The translations under genes and the position numbers were made by a program. Of a DNA stretch of 64,000 bases, positions 46,601 through 55,018 are shown in pieces. A model generated the notes under the pieces. That model was not told where the DNA came from. It did not search any database and saw nothing but the letters and a program-made list of their open reading frames with translations. Source of the DNA: Flavobacteriales bacterium. Its GTDB lineage: Bacteria; Bacteroidota; Bacteroidia; Flavobacteriales_G; Salibacteraceae. Positions within the stretch are counted from its first letter, which is position 1. Each line of letters begins with the position of its first letter. Where the stretch lies: contig DNTB01000021.1 in assembly GCA_003499525.1 (NCBI GenBank), positions 1-64,000 of the forward strand, in the 5' to 3' direction.

Positions 46601-47236
46601 TCAATTGAGCTCGACACACTCTCTTCCGGTACACAGAATAATCTTGTCGAATGACTTGCTCTTTATCAGATGACCTCCGGTAAAAGTTCCAAAAGCCGGC
46701 ATGATCATTTTATCCTTATTCATGACCAATGCTGGGTAGCGATAAGACCCCTTTGGCAACAATGAAACCCTTGCCACCGGATGTATATGCCCTTGTATAA
46801 CAGGAAATAAATTCTCATTGTCTGTATCATGCACAAGATGAATCCCACGGGCTTCATAGGTGGTCAAAATTTGGACGATCGATGAATTTTCGAAATCAAT
46901 AAGGGGATCATGATTGCCCAGTATCCAATAAACCTGAACTTTTAATTGACCAAACAGCTCGATGACGATTTTCTTAAGGCTTTGAGAGTCAGGAACATGA
47001 AGCAGATCTCCTAAAAACACCACATACTCAGGTTTGATAGCTTGCACCAGTTTTACAATGGTCTGTGCATCTACCTGACTTATTTGAGGAACCGATATTC
47101 CGTTTCTTCTGAAGTAATGGTCTTTTCCTAAATGAACATCCGAAAATAAGAGGCTGCCTTCCTGCTTCCAGAAAAGACAACCTTCCGGAAAGACGGTAAA
47201 ATCCTGATCCGCCCATATGAAATCAATGCTTTTCAT
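46601..47236 (-). CDS. pdeM: Ligase-associated DNA damage response endonuclease PdeM
   Basis: 211 residues, calcineurin-like metallophosphoesterase. All metal motifs are present: FSDVHLGKD (Asp33, His35), GDLLH (Asp77), GNHD (Asn108, His109) and GHIHP (His150, His152). Size and order fit PdeM, the phosphoesterase regularly encoded beside an Lhr-type helicase, an exonuclease and an ATP-dependent ligase. The gene overlaps the end of the helicase gene by 14 bases, so the two are translated together. It likely acts in the cytoplasm on DNA ends in a repair pathway. Confidence 0.92.
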   Translation of the reverse strand: MKSIDFIWADQDFTVFPEGCLFWKQEGSLLFSDVHLGKDHYFRRNGISVPQISQVDAQTIVKLVQAIKPEYVVFLGDLLHVPDSQSLKKIVIELFGQLKVQVYWILGNHDPLIDFENSSIVQILTTYEARGIHLVHDTDNENLFPVIQGHIHPVARVSLLPKGSYRYPALVMNKDKMIMPAFGTFTGGHLIKSKSFDKIILCTGRECVELN

Positions 47237-49640
47237 AGTGCTCTATTACCCTTTTCAATCGCTCTTCAATTTTTTCTGTCGAGTAGCCTTCTCTGAGCCG
47301 GTCCACCATTATGGGCAAACAAAAAGGAGTCGGCTGTTCTATGGTTTTCATCACAAGATTAAGGCGAGCGAGTCGATCTAAACATCTTCGCAATCGATCC
47401 TCTTCGATCTGGTACTCATACACTTCGCGAATCGCTTGACGATAGAGAAGGTTTTTGGGGTCATAATCGTTGAATACGGAGAAAAACAACCCCGATGAAG
47501 CGGTAAGATATCTTTCCTTTTTCTTCTTACCGGGAAATCCATGAAATACGAGTCCGGCAATTCCGGCAATATCGCGAAATCTGCGTTTAGCCATTTCCAC
47601 GGCATTTATGGCTGAGCTGAGATCATCAAACAAGTTATCCAGAGATAAAAGAGCTCTAAAATCAGTATTCTTCCAGTCAAAATCATCGGTTGTGAGAAGT
47701 TCAAGGCCGTAATCGTTGTATGCCAGAGAAAAGCTAATCGATCGATTTTTTGAAATTCGCCATGCAAGTAATGATGCCAGGGCTTCATGAATTTGCCTAC
47801 CCTCAAAGGGATAGAGAAATATGTGGATGCCCTCCCGTGCATGGTAAACCTCAATCAGTAAATCATCCACAGACGGAACATGAGAGTAATAATTCTGAAT
47901 ATTCACCAGGTCCGACAAAATGGGCAGGTTGTGTTTATGAATATCGGCCATGGAAGTGCGTAATTGCTCGCCGAGGTTGGAACTCAATGACATTCTTCCA
48001 CCTCCATATGCAGGAATATGGCCTTTTCTACCCTTAGCCCGTCGGACATAGGCAACATCCTCCTTGAGCTGAACTAATTGCAGAGTACGACCTGAAAAGA
48101 TGAAATGATCATCATTTTTTAGCCTCGTAAGAAAGCGTTCTTCAACCGTTCCTATGAACCCTCCGCTCAAAAATTTGACTCTGATCATTGGGTCACTAAC
48201 TATGGTGCCAATCGACATTCTATGTCTCATAGCAATTCTTCTGCTTCTTACGATATATCGCTCGCTGATTGGATCAAATTCTACTCTTCTGAAATCCGGA
48301 TAGACTTGCAATGCTGCGCCTCCTGTGGTGATAAAAAGCAGTACTTCATTCCATTCTTCATCTGAAATATCGGCAAAACTGAAAGTCGTCCGAATCTCTT
48401 CAAGCACTTCTTTTGAGATGAACCCGTCAGAAACGGCCAGAGTAACCAGGTATTGAACCAGCACATCAAAGGCCAACATAACGGGAGGCCGGTTTTCAAA
48501 ATTCCTTTGTTCAATGCTATCTTTAAGCGCCGTATATTCAATGACCTCCAAGGAGTGTGTCGGTAGGAAGAATATTTTGCTTGGCAATTCAGGTTGATGA
48601 TTTGAACGACCTGCTCGCTGAAAAAAACGAGAAACTCCTTTTGGACTCCCAATCTGAATAACCGCTTCAACAGGTCTAAAATCCACCCCAAGATCCAAAC
48701 TCGAAGTACACACAACCGCCTTTAGAACTCCTCTATGTAGTGCATCTTCTACCCAATTTCTCACTTCTCTGTCTAATGATCCGTGATGTAAGGCCATCTC
48801 GCCGGCCAGGTCGGGAAAAGCCTCTAAAAGTTCCTGAAACCAACGTTCTGTTTGTGCCCTGGTATTCGTAAAAACAAGCGTTGTTTTATGAGAGGAAATG
48901 ACATCGTAGACCTTATTTTTTAACTGAACACCAAGATTCCCTGCCCATTTCATCTCCTTCATATTCAATGGAATAAGCGGCTTTACTTCAATTTTACGTT
49001 TTATTCTTGAACGAATGAGAACTCCCTCTTCACCTTGGCCGAGCAATACTTCCATCGCCTGCTTCAAATTGCCAATTGTTGCCGAGACTCCCCAAATCTG
49101 CAATTCATCACAGCTCTTTTTTAGCCGGCTTAAAGCCAATTCGATTTGAACAGCTCTTTTTGAACTCAAAAGCTCGTGCCATTCGTCGTTAACAAAGCAT
49201 TTCAACGTTCTGAAAAAACGAGCATACCCCTTAGCTGCCATGATCAAGTGCAAACTTTCGGGGGTGGTAATAAGAATTTGTGGGGGTGTGGTAAATTGTT
49301 TCTTTCTTTCTGCAGGAGTCGTATCTCCGGTTCTTATAGCTACCTTCCAATCGAGCTGGTAGTATTGAATAAGCTCCTCAGCGGAGTCTTTGATTTCCTG
49401 TGCAATAGCTCTAAGTGGTGTGATCCAGATTGCATATAATCCACGGGTATGACCAGAGTCCCTTCCGGCTAATACAATGGGAATCAGCAAAGAGTAAGTT
49501 TTGCCACTTCCAGTAGGAGCATTGATGAGGCCGCTTTTGCCCTTTTCATAGTGCCAATAGACCTCCTTTTGATATGCCAAAGACTTCCATCCCCTGGCTT
49601 TAAAAAATGACTCATATTCTTTTGGGGGTCTGATCATCAT
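47223..49640 (-). CDS. Ligase-associated DNA damage response DEXH box helicase (Lhr-like)
   Basis: 805 residues from ATG 49640; a TTG at 49655 would add five residues. The superfamily 2 core has Walker A APTGSGKT (41-48), motif Ia TPLRAIAQE, the DEXH box as DEWH in VNDEWHELL, SATIGN (motif III), VFTNTRAQTE (motif IV), TSSLDLGVDF (motif V) and QRAGRSNHQ (motif VI). The Lhr-type winged helix and beta-barrel C-terminal parts follow, to about 800. It is the Lhr-Core form found with PdeM in a DNA damage cluster. The usual upstream partners, an exonuclease and ligase, are missing here: the next gene upstream faces away. Confidence 0.93.
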   Translation of the reverse strand: MMIRPPKEYESFFKARGWKSLAYQKEVYWHYEKGKSGLINAPTGSGKTYSLLIPIVLAGRDSGHTRGLYAIWITPLRAIAQEIKDSAEELIQYYQLDWKVAIRTGDTTPAERKKQFTTPPQILITTPESLHLIMAAKGYARFFRTLKCFVNDEWHELLSSKRAVQIELALSRLKKSCDELQIWGVSATIGNLKQAMEVLLGQGEEGVLIRSRIKRKIEVKPLIPLNMKEMKWAGNLGVQLKNKVYDVISSHKTTLVFTNTRAQTERWFQELLEAFPDLAGEMALHHGSLDREVRNWVEDALHRGVLKAVVCTSSLDLGVDFRPVEAVIQIGSPKGVSRFFQRAGRSNHQPELPSKIFFLPTHSLEVIEYTALKDSIEQRNFENRPPVMLAFDVLVQYLVTLAVSDGFISKEVLEEIRTTFSFADISDEEWNEVLLFITTGGAALQVYPDFRRVEFDPISERYIVRSRRIAMRHRMSIGTIVSDPMIRVKFLSGGFIGTVEERFLTRLKNDDHFIFSGRTLQLVQLKEDVAYVRRAKGRKGHIPAYGGGRMSLSSNLGEQLRTSMADIHKHNLPILSDLVNIQNYYSHVPSVDDLLIEVYHAREGIHIFLYPFEGRQIHEALASLLAWRISKNRSISFSLAYNDYGLELLTTDDFDWKNTDFRALLSLDNLFDDLSSAINAVEMAKRRFRDIAGIAGLVFHGFPGKKKKERYLTASSGLFFSVFNDYDPKNLLYRQAIREVYEYQIEEDRLRRCLDRLARLNLVMKTIEQPTPFCLPIMVDRLREGYSTEKIEERLKRVIEHYEKH

Positions 49641-49768
49641 GTCAAAAGTGATCAACTTTTTGATTCTTGCTTTAGTTCAACCTGGATTTCAACGGAACCG
49701 TGTAAAAATGCCGTGGTTATGTGATGTTTTTCACTGACTTTGATCACGGTATGGGCCACGTTTGTAGT

Positions 49769-50512
49769 ATGTCGTTGAAAAGGCTAATCTTCTTTTCACT
49801 CTTGACTTTCTCACTATCAGTACTGGCAATTGGTCAGAGTAATAATCTGGTTATCAGTAACTTTCAATGGTTTCAGTACTATAATCAATCCCGCATAACA
49901 GATCGTTGGAGTCTTTTTGTTGATGGTGGTTTCAGGTGGGAAAACGGATTTGAACAGCGTTCGCAATACATTATCCGATCAGCGGCTGGTTATTCTATAA
50001 GGAAAAATACTCGTTTAAGTGCCGGAATTGCTTTTTTAGGAGGCTATTCTCCTGAAGTATGGAGCCGTGCTGAGCTGCGTCCATTTCAAGAATTTAGTAC
50101 CAGACATCCAGTGAATTCTTCCAAACTTACGCATCGTTTAAGGCTTGAGGAACGCTTCCTTCACGATGTAATTGAAGGTAATATTCAACCCTACAATACA
50201 TTTCTGTTCAGATTCAGATACCTGTTTATGTTCAATATCCCGCTTGTTCAGAACTTCAGGAATAGCCCTGAAACCAAATTATTTCTCTTAGCTGGAAATG
50301 AGATTCTGCTTCATCTAGGGGAAAATGAAATTTACAGTGTTTTTGACCAGAACAGGATACTGGTCGGACCGGGTTTACAAGTATCGAAAAAAATGAAATT
50401 TACCTTGCTTTACAACGGAATGTATGGCTCTAAACCCCTTCCTTATCAGTATCAGTACAATAATATTGTTTGGGTTGGAATTCGTCACAACATGGATTGG
50501 TCTCATCATTAA
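49769..50512 (+). CDS. DUF2490 outer-membrane-type protein
   Basis: 247 residues from ATG 49769, which begins a standard signal peptide (SLKRLIFFSLLTFSLSVLAIGQ). The longer frame from 49721 would bury it behind 16 polar residues. The remainder is alternating beta strands with conserved DUF2490 features: WFQYYNQSRITDRWSLFVDGGFRWEN, RLSAGIAFLGGY, RLEERFL and a closing VGIRHN. This suggests an outer membrane beta barrel. Function of the family is not established. Monocistronic by context, divergent from the helicase gene. Confidence 0.85.
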   Translation: MSLKRLIFFSLLTFSLSVLAIGQSNNLVISNFQWFQYYNQSRITDRWSLFVDGGFRWENGFEQRSQYIIRSAAGYSIRKNTRLSAGIAFLGGYSPEVWSRAELRPFQEFSTRHPVNSSKLTHRLRLEERFLHDVIEGNIQPYNTFLFRFRYLFMFNIPLVQNFRNSPETKLFLLAGNEILLHLGENEIYSVFDQNRILVGPGLQVSKKMKFTLLYNGMYGSKPLPYQYQYNNIVWVGIRHNMDWSHH

Positions 50513-50757
50513 CTGGATTTCGTCTGCGTGATTCCCGGCATATTAGGTCCGTAAATAGCAATATTGGCAATAATGCTCAAGTAGAATAATCCCCGTTGCC
50601 GATTGAGGTAATTCTCCAGGGACATTGTGTAGCTCAGTGTATCCCAAAATAAACTCTGGCAAAGCTCAGGAAGAATTTGTGGAAGTTGATAAATAGGGTT
50701 TTCGCGCGGTTTAATTCGCTGTTTGTTGATCTTAGGTGAAAAGGAGCGGTCTAAACC
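50509..50757 (-). other. Possible short or degraded coding frame in an otherwise empty gap
   Basis: The 307 bases between the DUF2490 gene and the CxxCH gene hold a minus-strand frame of 82 sense codons with protein-like composition (ending LFYLSIIANIAIYGPNMPGITQTKSS). The only ATG in it is at 50625, giving 38 residues; the upstream part (SPKINKQRIKPRENPIYQLPQIL) has no standard start. It may be a small real gene with an unusual start, the remnant of a truncated gene, or chance. I recognise no family. Confidence 0.25.
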
Positions 50758-50790
50758 TTAAATTTAATTTATATATCAGCCACATATTCT

Positions 50791-50798
50791 TATGTTTG
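50791..50798 (+). promoter_or_regulatory. -7 element upstream of the CxxCH/T9SS gene
   Basis: TATGTTTG matches TAnnTTTG and lies 21 bases before the ATG at 50820. It supports that start over the longer frame from 50736. A -33 TTG is not clear. Confidence 0.45.
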
Positions 50799-50819
50799 GC
50801 GAAATCTAAACTAAACCAT

Positions 50820-51674
50820 ATGAGAAAAGTTATATTTTTAATCATTCCTGTTGCCGTTGTGCTTGGGATGTCCTTAACCACCGAGAGAGGCACTTTAGAG
50901 AGGTATCATGCCGACGAACCCGATGAGTTATTGTTTTCAAGTAACCCTCCTACCGCAAAAACCGGCGCTCCGGGAGAGGGCACCTGTACCGATTGCCACA
51001 GTGGGAATACTTTCCCTGCGGATGGCACGATAAACTTCAATTTTTCGGATCCGAATGATGAGTATCTTCCCGGTACTACCTATACTATTGATTTAGGTAT
51101 CGCAACGGGAGCCAAAAATGGTTTTCAAATGACCATTTTAGATGCGAGTGATAATATGGCGGGTAGTTTTACAGCTGGAGCAAATTCTTCTACGGCATCT
51201 GCCAGTGGAAGAGACTACATCCGTCAGAGCAGTTCTACGGGCATTACCAATTGGAGTTTTCAATGGACCGCTCCTTCAAGTAATGTTGGCAATCTAACGG
51301 TATACTACACATTCAATAAATCTAATGCCAACGGGAATACATCGGCTGACTCTATTTTTATCGGACAAAAAACGATTTCAGTTTCTACTCCAACGGGTAT
51401 CACTCAAATTGAGAAACTCCGAAATGACTACAAAGTATATTTTAACGACCAGCAAAGGATGATTAATGTAGCCTTTAGATCACCCGAACGATCACGGGTT
51501 ATGGCCAAGGTTTTTGATATTTCCGGTCGAACTGTTTACACAGAAGACTATGGTGTGCTTTCAGGAAGTCAAAACAAACAGATTAGTGCCGATAATATTG
51601 ATCATTCAGGCGTCTATTTGATTACTCTGTTCGTTGACAATTATGTGCTAAATGAGAAAATATTCATTCCCTAG
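50820..51674 (+). CDS. Secreted choice-of-anchor/Reeler-like protein with CxxCH motif and T9SS sorting domain
   Basis: 284 residues from ATG 50820; the -7 element at 50791 and a clean signal peptide (KVIFLIIPVAVVLGMSL) fix the start. Early in the mature protein is GAPGEGTCTDCHSGN, with one CxxCH site as in c-type haem attachment. A single beta-sandwich follows (about 75-195, NFNFSDPNDEYLPGTTYTIDLGIA, TNWSFQWTAPSSNVGNLTVYYTFN), as in Reeler/choice-of-anchor V domains. The C-terminal about 75 residues form a T9SS sorting domain (YKVYFNDQQRMINVAFRS to NEKIFIP). Monocistronic: its own promoter element and terminator. Whether haem is bound is unknown. Confidence 0.85.
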   Translation: MRKVIFLIIPVAVVLGMSLTTERGTLERYHADEPDELLFSSNPPTAKTGAPGEGTCTDCHSGNTFPADGTINFNFSDPNDEYLPGTTYTIDLGIATGAKNGFQMTILDASDNMAGSFTAGANSSTASASGRDYIRQSSSTGITNWSFQWTAPSSNVGNLTVYYTFNKSNANGNTSADSIFIGQKTISVSTPTGITQIEKLRNDYKVYFNDQQRMINVAFRSPERSRVMAKVFDISGRTVYTEDYGVLSGSQNKQISADNIDHSGVYLITLFVDNYVLNEKIFIP

Positions 51675-51699
51675 ATCGTAATCTTTTAACATTTTACTC

Positions 51700-51723
51700 A
51701 GGCGCCTTATGGCGCCTTTTTTT
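51700..51723 (+). terminator. Rho-independent terminator
   Basis: aggcgcc / ttat / ggcgcct followed by a T run, 26 bases after the stop of the CxxCH/T9SS gene. Confidence 0.9.
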
Positions 51724-51781
51724 ATCCTATCCTTTCGCAACTTGTCAAATGCCCTACTCATTTACCGAGAAATATCAATCA

Positions 51782-52870
51782 ATGAAATTCCTCTTCTTTC
51801 TTCTTACCTTTTCTTCAATAACTGCATTCGCCCAAACACTCCAACCCGGCTTTAGTAAGCATGAAGCCACGCAAATGCTGCGTCTTTCAGCCAGAGTGGG
51901 TACTGATACCTCCTATTTTACAGGAGATAGATATCTGCCAGAACCTGATGGATTTACTAGAGTTTATCGCTCAAAAGAAATGGGGTTATCTAACCTTTGG
52001 GAGCTCTGGAGCTCCGGGCTAGCTTGTGTTATACATATTCGCGGAACCGTAGGTAAAAGCGAAAGCTGGCTGGCCAATATATACTCTGCTATGGTTCCGG
52101 CTACAGGCCGTTTTATCCTTGCAGAACAGGACACTTTCTTTTACCATTTATCCGATCATCCTAACGCTGCGGTTCATACAGGGTGGTTGCTAAGTACGGC
52201 ATATTTATCACGAGACATTCTTCCCAGGATTGATTCATGCTATCAGGCTGGAATCCAAAACTTCTTCATTACCGGTCACAGTCAGGGAGGTGGCATAACC
52301 TATATGCTTACTGCCTATTTGTATGGTCTTCAGAAAGAGGGAAAGCTCCCGTCCGACCTTCGGTTCAAGACGTACGCAACGGCCGCTCCGAAACCGGGCA
52401 ATACCTACTTTGCGTACTCCTACGAGGCACAAACTAAAGGATGGGCATTTAACATTGTCAGCAGTGCAGATTGGGTTCCTGAAGTTCCCGTTTCTGTTCA
52501 GAATATTTCTGATATCAATGAGATCAGTCCTTTTCCAACGGTCAAGGAAGACATCGCCTCCAAACAGAAATGGCCTAAGAGAGCAGTAATTAAAATGGCT
52601 GCAAACAGGCTCATCAAACCTTCTGAAAAAGCTCGGGCCAACTATATAGGGCTTTTAGGAGACCGAATCACGCAAGAAGTTCAGAAAACCTTACCGGAAT
52701 TTCGGAAACCTGAGTTTTATCCGAGCATACATTATGTGCGCACCGGGCAAATGGTTGTGCTCTATGCCGAAGGTGACTATTTCGAGCAATTCCCGAACGA
52801 TCCGGAAGATGTATGGAAGCACCACATGCACCACCCTTACTTGTATTTGTTAGACGGATATGAACCTTGA
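51782..52870 (+). CDS. Secreted lipase (class 3-like alpha/beta hydrolase)
   Basis: 362 residues from ATG 51782, which starts a signal peptide (KFLFFLLTFSSITAFAQ); the frame from 51749 would add 11 polar residues. The nucleophile elbow GHSQGG is at Ser167, in the context IQNFFITGHSQGGGITYMLTAYL, preceded by VIHIRGTVG (oxyanion strand). The fungal-type class 3 lipase fold is completed by TYATAAPKPGNTYFAYSYE and FNIVSSADWVPEVP, which supplies the likely acidic residue (Asp). A His near the end (HYVRTGQ or HHMHHPYLYLL) would complete the triad. No T9SS domain, so general export to the periplasm is expected. Confidence 0.88.
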   Translation: MKFLFFLLTFSSITAFAQTLQPGFSKHEATQMLRLSARVGTDTSYFTGDRYLPEPDGFTRVYRSKEMGLSNLWELWSSGLACVIHIRGTVGKSESWLANIYSAMVPATGRFILAEQDTFFYHLSDHPNAAVHTGWLLSTAYLSRDILPRIDSCYQAGIQNFFITGHSQGGGITYMLTAYLYGLQKEGKLPSDLRFKTYATAAPKPGNTYFAYSYEAQTKGWAFNIVSSADWVPEVPVSVQNISDINEISPFPTVKEDIASKQKWPKRAVIKMAANRLIKPSEKARANYIGLLGDRITQEVQKTLPEFRKPEFYPSIHYVRTGQMVVLYAEGDYFEQFPNDPEDVWKHHMHHPYLYLLDGYEP

Positions 52871-52928
52871 TTAGGAATGAATCTATATAAAAACTTGTTT
52901 GCATATCGGTATTCACAAAATCATCTCT

Positions 52929-52936
52929 TAGATTTG
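52929..52936 (+). promoter_or_regulatory. -7 element upstream of the 86-residue gene
   Basis: TAGATTTG matches TAnnTTTG and lies 20 bases before the ATG at 52957. The nearest TTG (52899-52901) is 27 bases upstream, longer than the usual spacing. Confidence 0.4.
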
Positions 52937-52956
52937 GCCATCATAAATCAATAATC

Positions 52957-53217
52957 ATGGGATACTATAAAACAATTGACGGTAAAAAGTACGATGGAGA
53001 ATTAATCGATCTGGCTACAGAGCTGACATCAGGAGGCGGAGACGGAAGGCTATCACAAGCGGACGCTGAGAAGCTTTTTGAAGCCGTTCGTGATGGAGAT
53101 TCTTATACTGAGGTTGAAAAAGATACCATGTCTTACATCCGTGAGAATTTCAACTGGACAGATTCTGCTGACGAATGGTTTAGGACTGAGGTAAGAAAGT
53201 GGGCGGCTGAAAAGTAG
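52957..53217 (+). CDS. Small acidic conserved-looking protein
   Basis: 86 residues, soluble, acidic and helical. The segment GGGDGRLSQADAEKLFEAVRDGDSYTEVEKDTMSY resembles an EF-hand-like or Asp-rich helix-loop-helix, but spacing of the acidic residues is not canonical for calcium. It ends with WFRTEVRKWAAEK. I do not recognise a named family. The gene is a single transcription unit, with a -7 element 20 bases upstream and a strong terminator 22 bases downstream. That argues it is a real, independently expressed gene. Confidence 0.75.
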   Translation: MGYYKTIDGKKYDGELIDLATELTSGGGDGRLSQADAEKLFEAVRDGDSYTEVEKDTMSYIRENFNWTDSADEWFRTEVRKWAAEK

Positions 53218-53238
53218 TTTTACTAAAAGAGTTCTGGG

Positions 53239-53267
53239 GCCGGTTTCAAATGAGACCGGCTTTTTTT
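53239..53267 (+). terminator. Rho-independent terminator
   Basis: gccggt-t-tc / aaat / ga-g-accggc followed by seven T, 22 bases after the stop of the 86-residue gene. Confidence 0.9.
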
Positions 53268-53288
53268 ATTTGAAAATATCTTTACATA

Positions 53289-53792
53289 ATGAAAGACCTT
53301 AGCCAGTTTGTTGCTGAAATCCAAAACTTCCCGAAGGATGGAATTCTTTTCCGGGATATTTCACCTCTGCTCAGAAATCATTTTCCTGAGCTTATTGATC
53401 AAATGGTACGTCTTGTCGAGTCGCATAAACATCATGATGTAGAGTATATAGCCGGAATTGAAGCGCGCGGATTTATCATTGGTGCGGCCATAGCGGCGGC
53501 CATGAATAAGGGTTTTCTTCCGGTCAGAAAAAAAGGGAAACTCCCTCCTCCTACTTCCTCGGTAAACTACGACCTCGAGTACGGAACGGATGCTCTTGAA
53601 ATGCATCAGGGGTCTGGTTCGGTGCTTATTGTTGACGACGTATTGGCCACAGGCGGTACCCTTGCTGCCGCCATCGAGCTTTGCCAAATCACCGGTTATC
53701 AGGTAAAAGGCGTAACTGCAGTAGTGAACCTCTCATATCTGAACAATTTTAAGTTCGAAAACGAGGTTATTCCCTCACTACTTACTTACTAA
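53289..53792 (+). CDS. apt: Adenine phosphoribosyltransferase
   Basis: 167 residues, standard length. The PRPP-binding signature is VLIVDDVLATGGT, with FPKDGILFRDISPLL at the N-terminus, YIAGIEARGFIIGAAIA and PVRKKGKLPPPT completing the Apt pattern. Makes AMP from adenine and PRPP. The stop overlaps the ATG of the downstream nucleosidase gene by one base (TAATG), so the two are translationally coupled. The nucleosidase is expected to release the adenine that Apt salvages. Confidence 0.96.
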   Translation: MKDLSQFVAEIQNFPKDGILFRDISPLLRNHFPELIDQMVRLVESHKHHDVEYIAGIEARGFIIGAAIAAAMNKGFLPVRKKGKLPPPTSSVNYDLEYGTDALEMHQGSGSVLIVDDVLATGGTLAAAIELCQITGYQVKGVTAVVNLSYLNNFKFENEVIPSLLTY

Positions 53793-54370
53793 TGTCTATG
53801 ATGATTGCTCTGAAGGATGTGTTGGTCGTAATGGCACTGCAAATCGAAGCTGGAGAGCTAATTAAAAATAAAGATATAAATCTGATATTCTGCGGTATAG
53901 GTAAAGTTAACGCAACTTATGAGTTAACTAAAAAGCTGAAGGATTTTCGTCCGGCTTTGGTCTTGAATTTAGGTACTGCAGGGAGTTCAAAGTTTCCAAG
54001 AAACAAACTTGTGGCGGCCCATAGATTCATCCAGCGCGATATGGATGTTACAGGATTGGGCTTCGAAAAGCACCGCACCCCTTTTGACCCAACACCAACT
54101 GTTATCGAGCACAAAAGTTTCTTTCCTGAATTACAGAACGGATTATGCGGTTCTGGTGATCGCTTTGAAACACTGGATGGGCACGTGGCTGAGATCATTG
54201 ACATGGAAGCCTACGCCTTAGCCAAAGTGTGCTGGAAAGAAGGAATCGATTTTGCTTGTGTCAAATACATCAGCGATGGAGGTGATTCTAATGCGGCTGC
54301 GGACTGGAAGGACAGCATAAAGAAGATCTCTTCGGAATTCGACGTTTTTCTACGCGAGAAATTTGAATAA
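53792..54370 (+). CDS. MTA/SAH nucleosidase-like phosphorylase-superfamily protein
   Basis: 192 residues, about 40 shorter than E. coli MtnN. Family features: catalytic Glu in VVMALQIEAGEL, ligand loop LVLNLGTAGSS, ribose-binding IIDMEAYALAKVC (MetGlu pair) and general-acid Asp in VKYISDGGDSNAAADW. It should cleave purine thio- or homocysteinyl-nucleosides to release adenine. The TAATG overlap with apt supports this. The shortened middle region could change specificity, so I call it nucleosidase-like rather than mtnN. Confidence 0.85.
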   Translation: MSMMIALKDVLVVMALQIEAGELIKNKDINLIFCGIGKVNATYELTKKLKDFRPALVLNLGTAGSSKFPRNKLVAAHRFIQRDMDVTGLGFEKHRTPFDPTPTVIEHKSFFPELQNGLCGSGDRFETLDGHVAEIIDMEAYALAKVCWKEGIDFACVKYISDGGDSNAAADWKDSIKKISSEFDVFLREKFE

Positions 54371-54379
54371 AAAATCGAC

Positions 54380-54805
54380 CTACACCTTCACCTCAATATT
54401 CGGATTGGATTCCAACATTCTCTCTATAAAACGGGACCGGTCAGAAGGAGATATTATCACTATTGAACCCTTACCATATTTTACTTCCAGACGATCCAGA
54501 GAAAGGGCCGGAGAGGACATGACACTTCCGGTTTTGGTAATCTGCGAAACAGAATCGATATCTAATGTCAAATCAAAAAACATTCCACTCCTGATGCGCA
54601 GTCGATCTTTTGAGATAGCATAAAAAGTTCTTAAATATAGATCGGAGATCAAGATGAAAACGGGCAACAACAGGACAACACCCAGCCACATGCTGGCATA
54701 GATAAAAAAGAAGAACAACCCTAATGGAATCGATACGATGAATAATGCCAGACCTATGGATATTTTGGAGCGAAAAACCACTATTTTATCTCTTAATTCC
54801 GACAT
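54380..54805 (-). CDS. Bacterial PH-domain membrane protein
   Basis: 141 residues. Two hydrophobic helices near the N-terminus (about 17-55) are followed by a bacterial PH-like beta domain (about 57-140): LRTFYAISKDRLRIRSGMFFDLTLDIDSVSQITKT, then LEVKYGKGSIVIISPSDRSRFIERML. The pattern is that of bPH/YdbS-type or DUF304 proteins. Function is not known. It is convergent with the nucleosidase gene (9 bases apart) and on the same strand as the sigma factor unit upstream, but a terminator at 54941-54977 lies between. Confidence 0.85.
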   Translation of the reverse strand: MSELRDKIVVFRSKISIGLALFIVSIPLGLFFFFIYASMWLGVVLLLPVFILISDLYLRTFYAISKDRLRIRSGMFFDLTLDIDSVSQITKTGSVMSSPALSLDRLEVKYGKGSIVIISPSDRSRFIERMLESNPNIEVKV

Positions 54806-54940
54806 CTTGATTTCTTATGATTTAGACTCCAAAATTATTCTTTTGGGGGGGTCAGGTGTTTGTATCGGGTCACCAATATTTCATTATTGAAATGTGCAGA
54901 ATCACATTGATGAATCAGAAAAATTGGTTCAAACTTCCAT

Positions 54941-54977
54941 AAAAAAAAGTAACACCCAATACTATTGTGTGTTACTT
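54941..54977 (-). terminator. Rho-independent terminator after the sigma-factor unit
   Basis: On the minus strand, aagtaacac and gtgttactt arms enclose a further caata/tattg stem, followed by an eight-T run. It ends transcription coming from the sigma factor and small membrane protein genes. Confidence 0.85.
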
Positions 54978-55018
54978 GCTCTCTAAATCTTCGCAGAGCC
55001 GATTTAAATATGTGAGGT

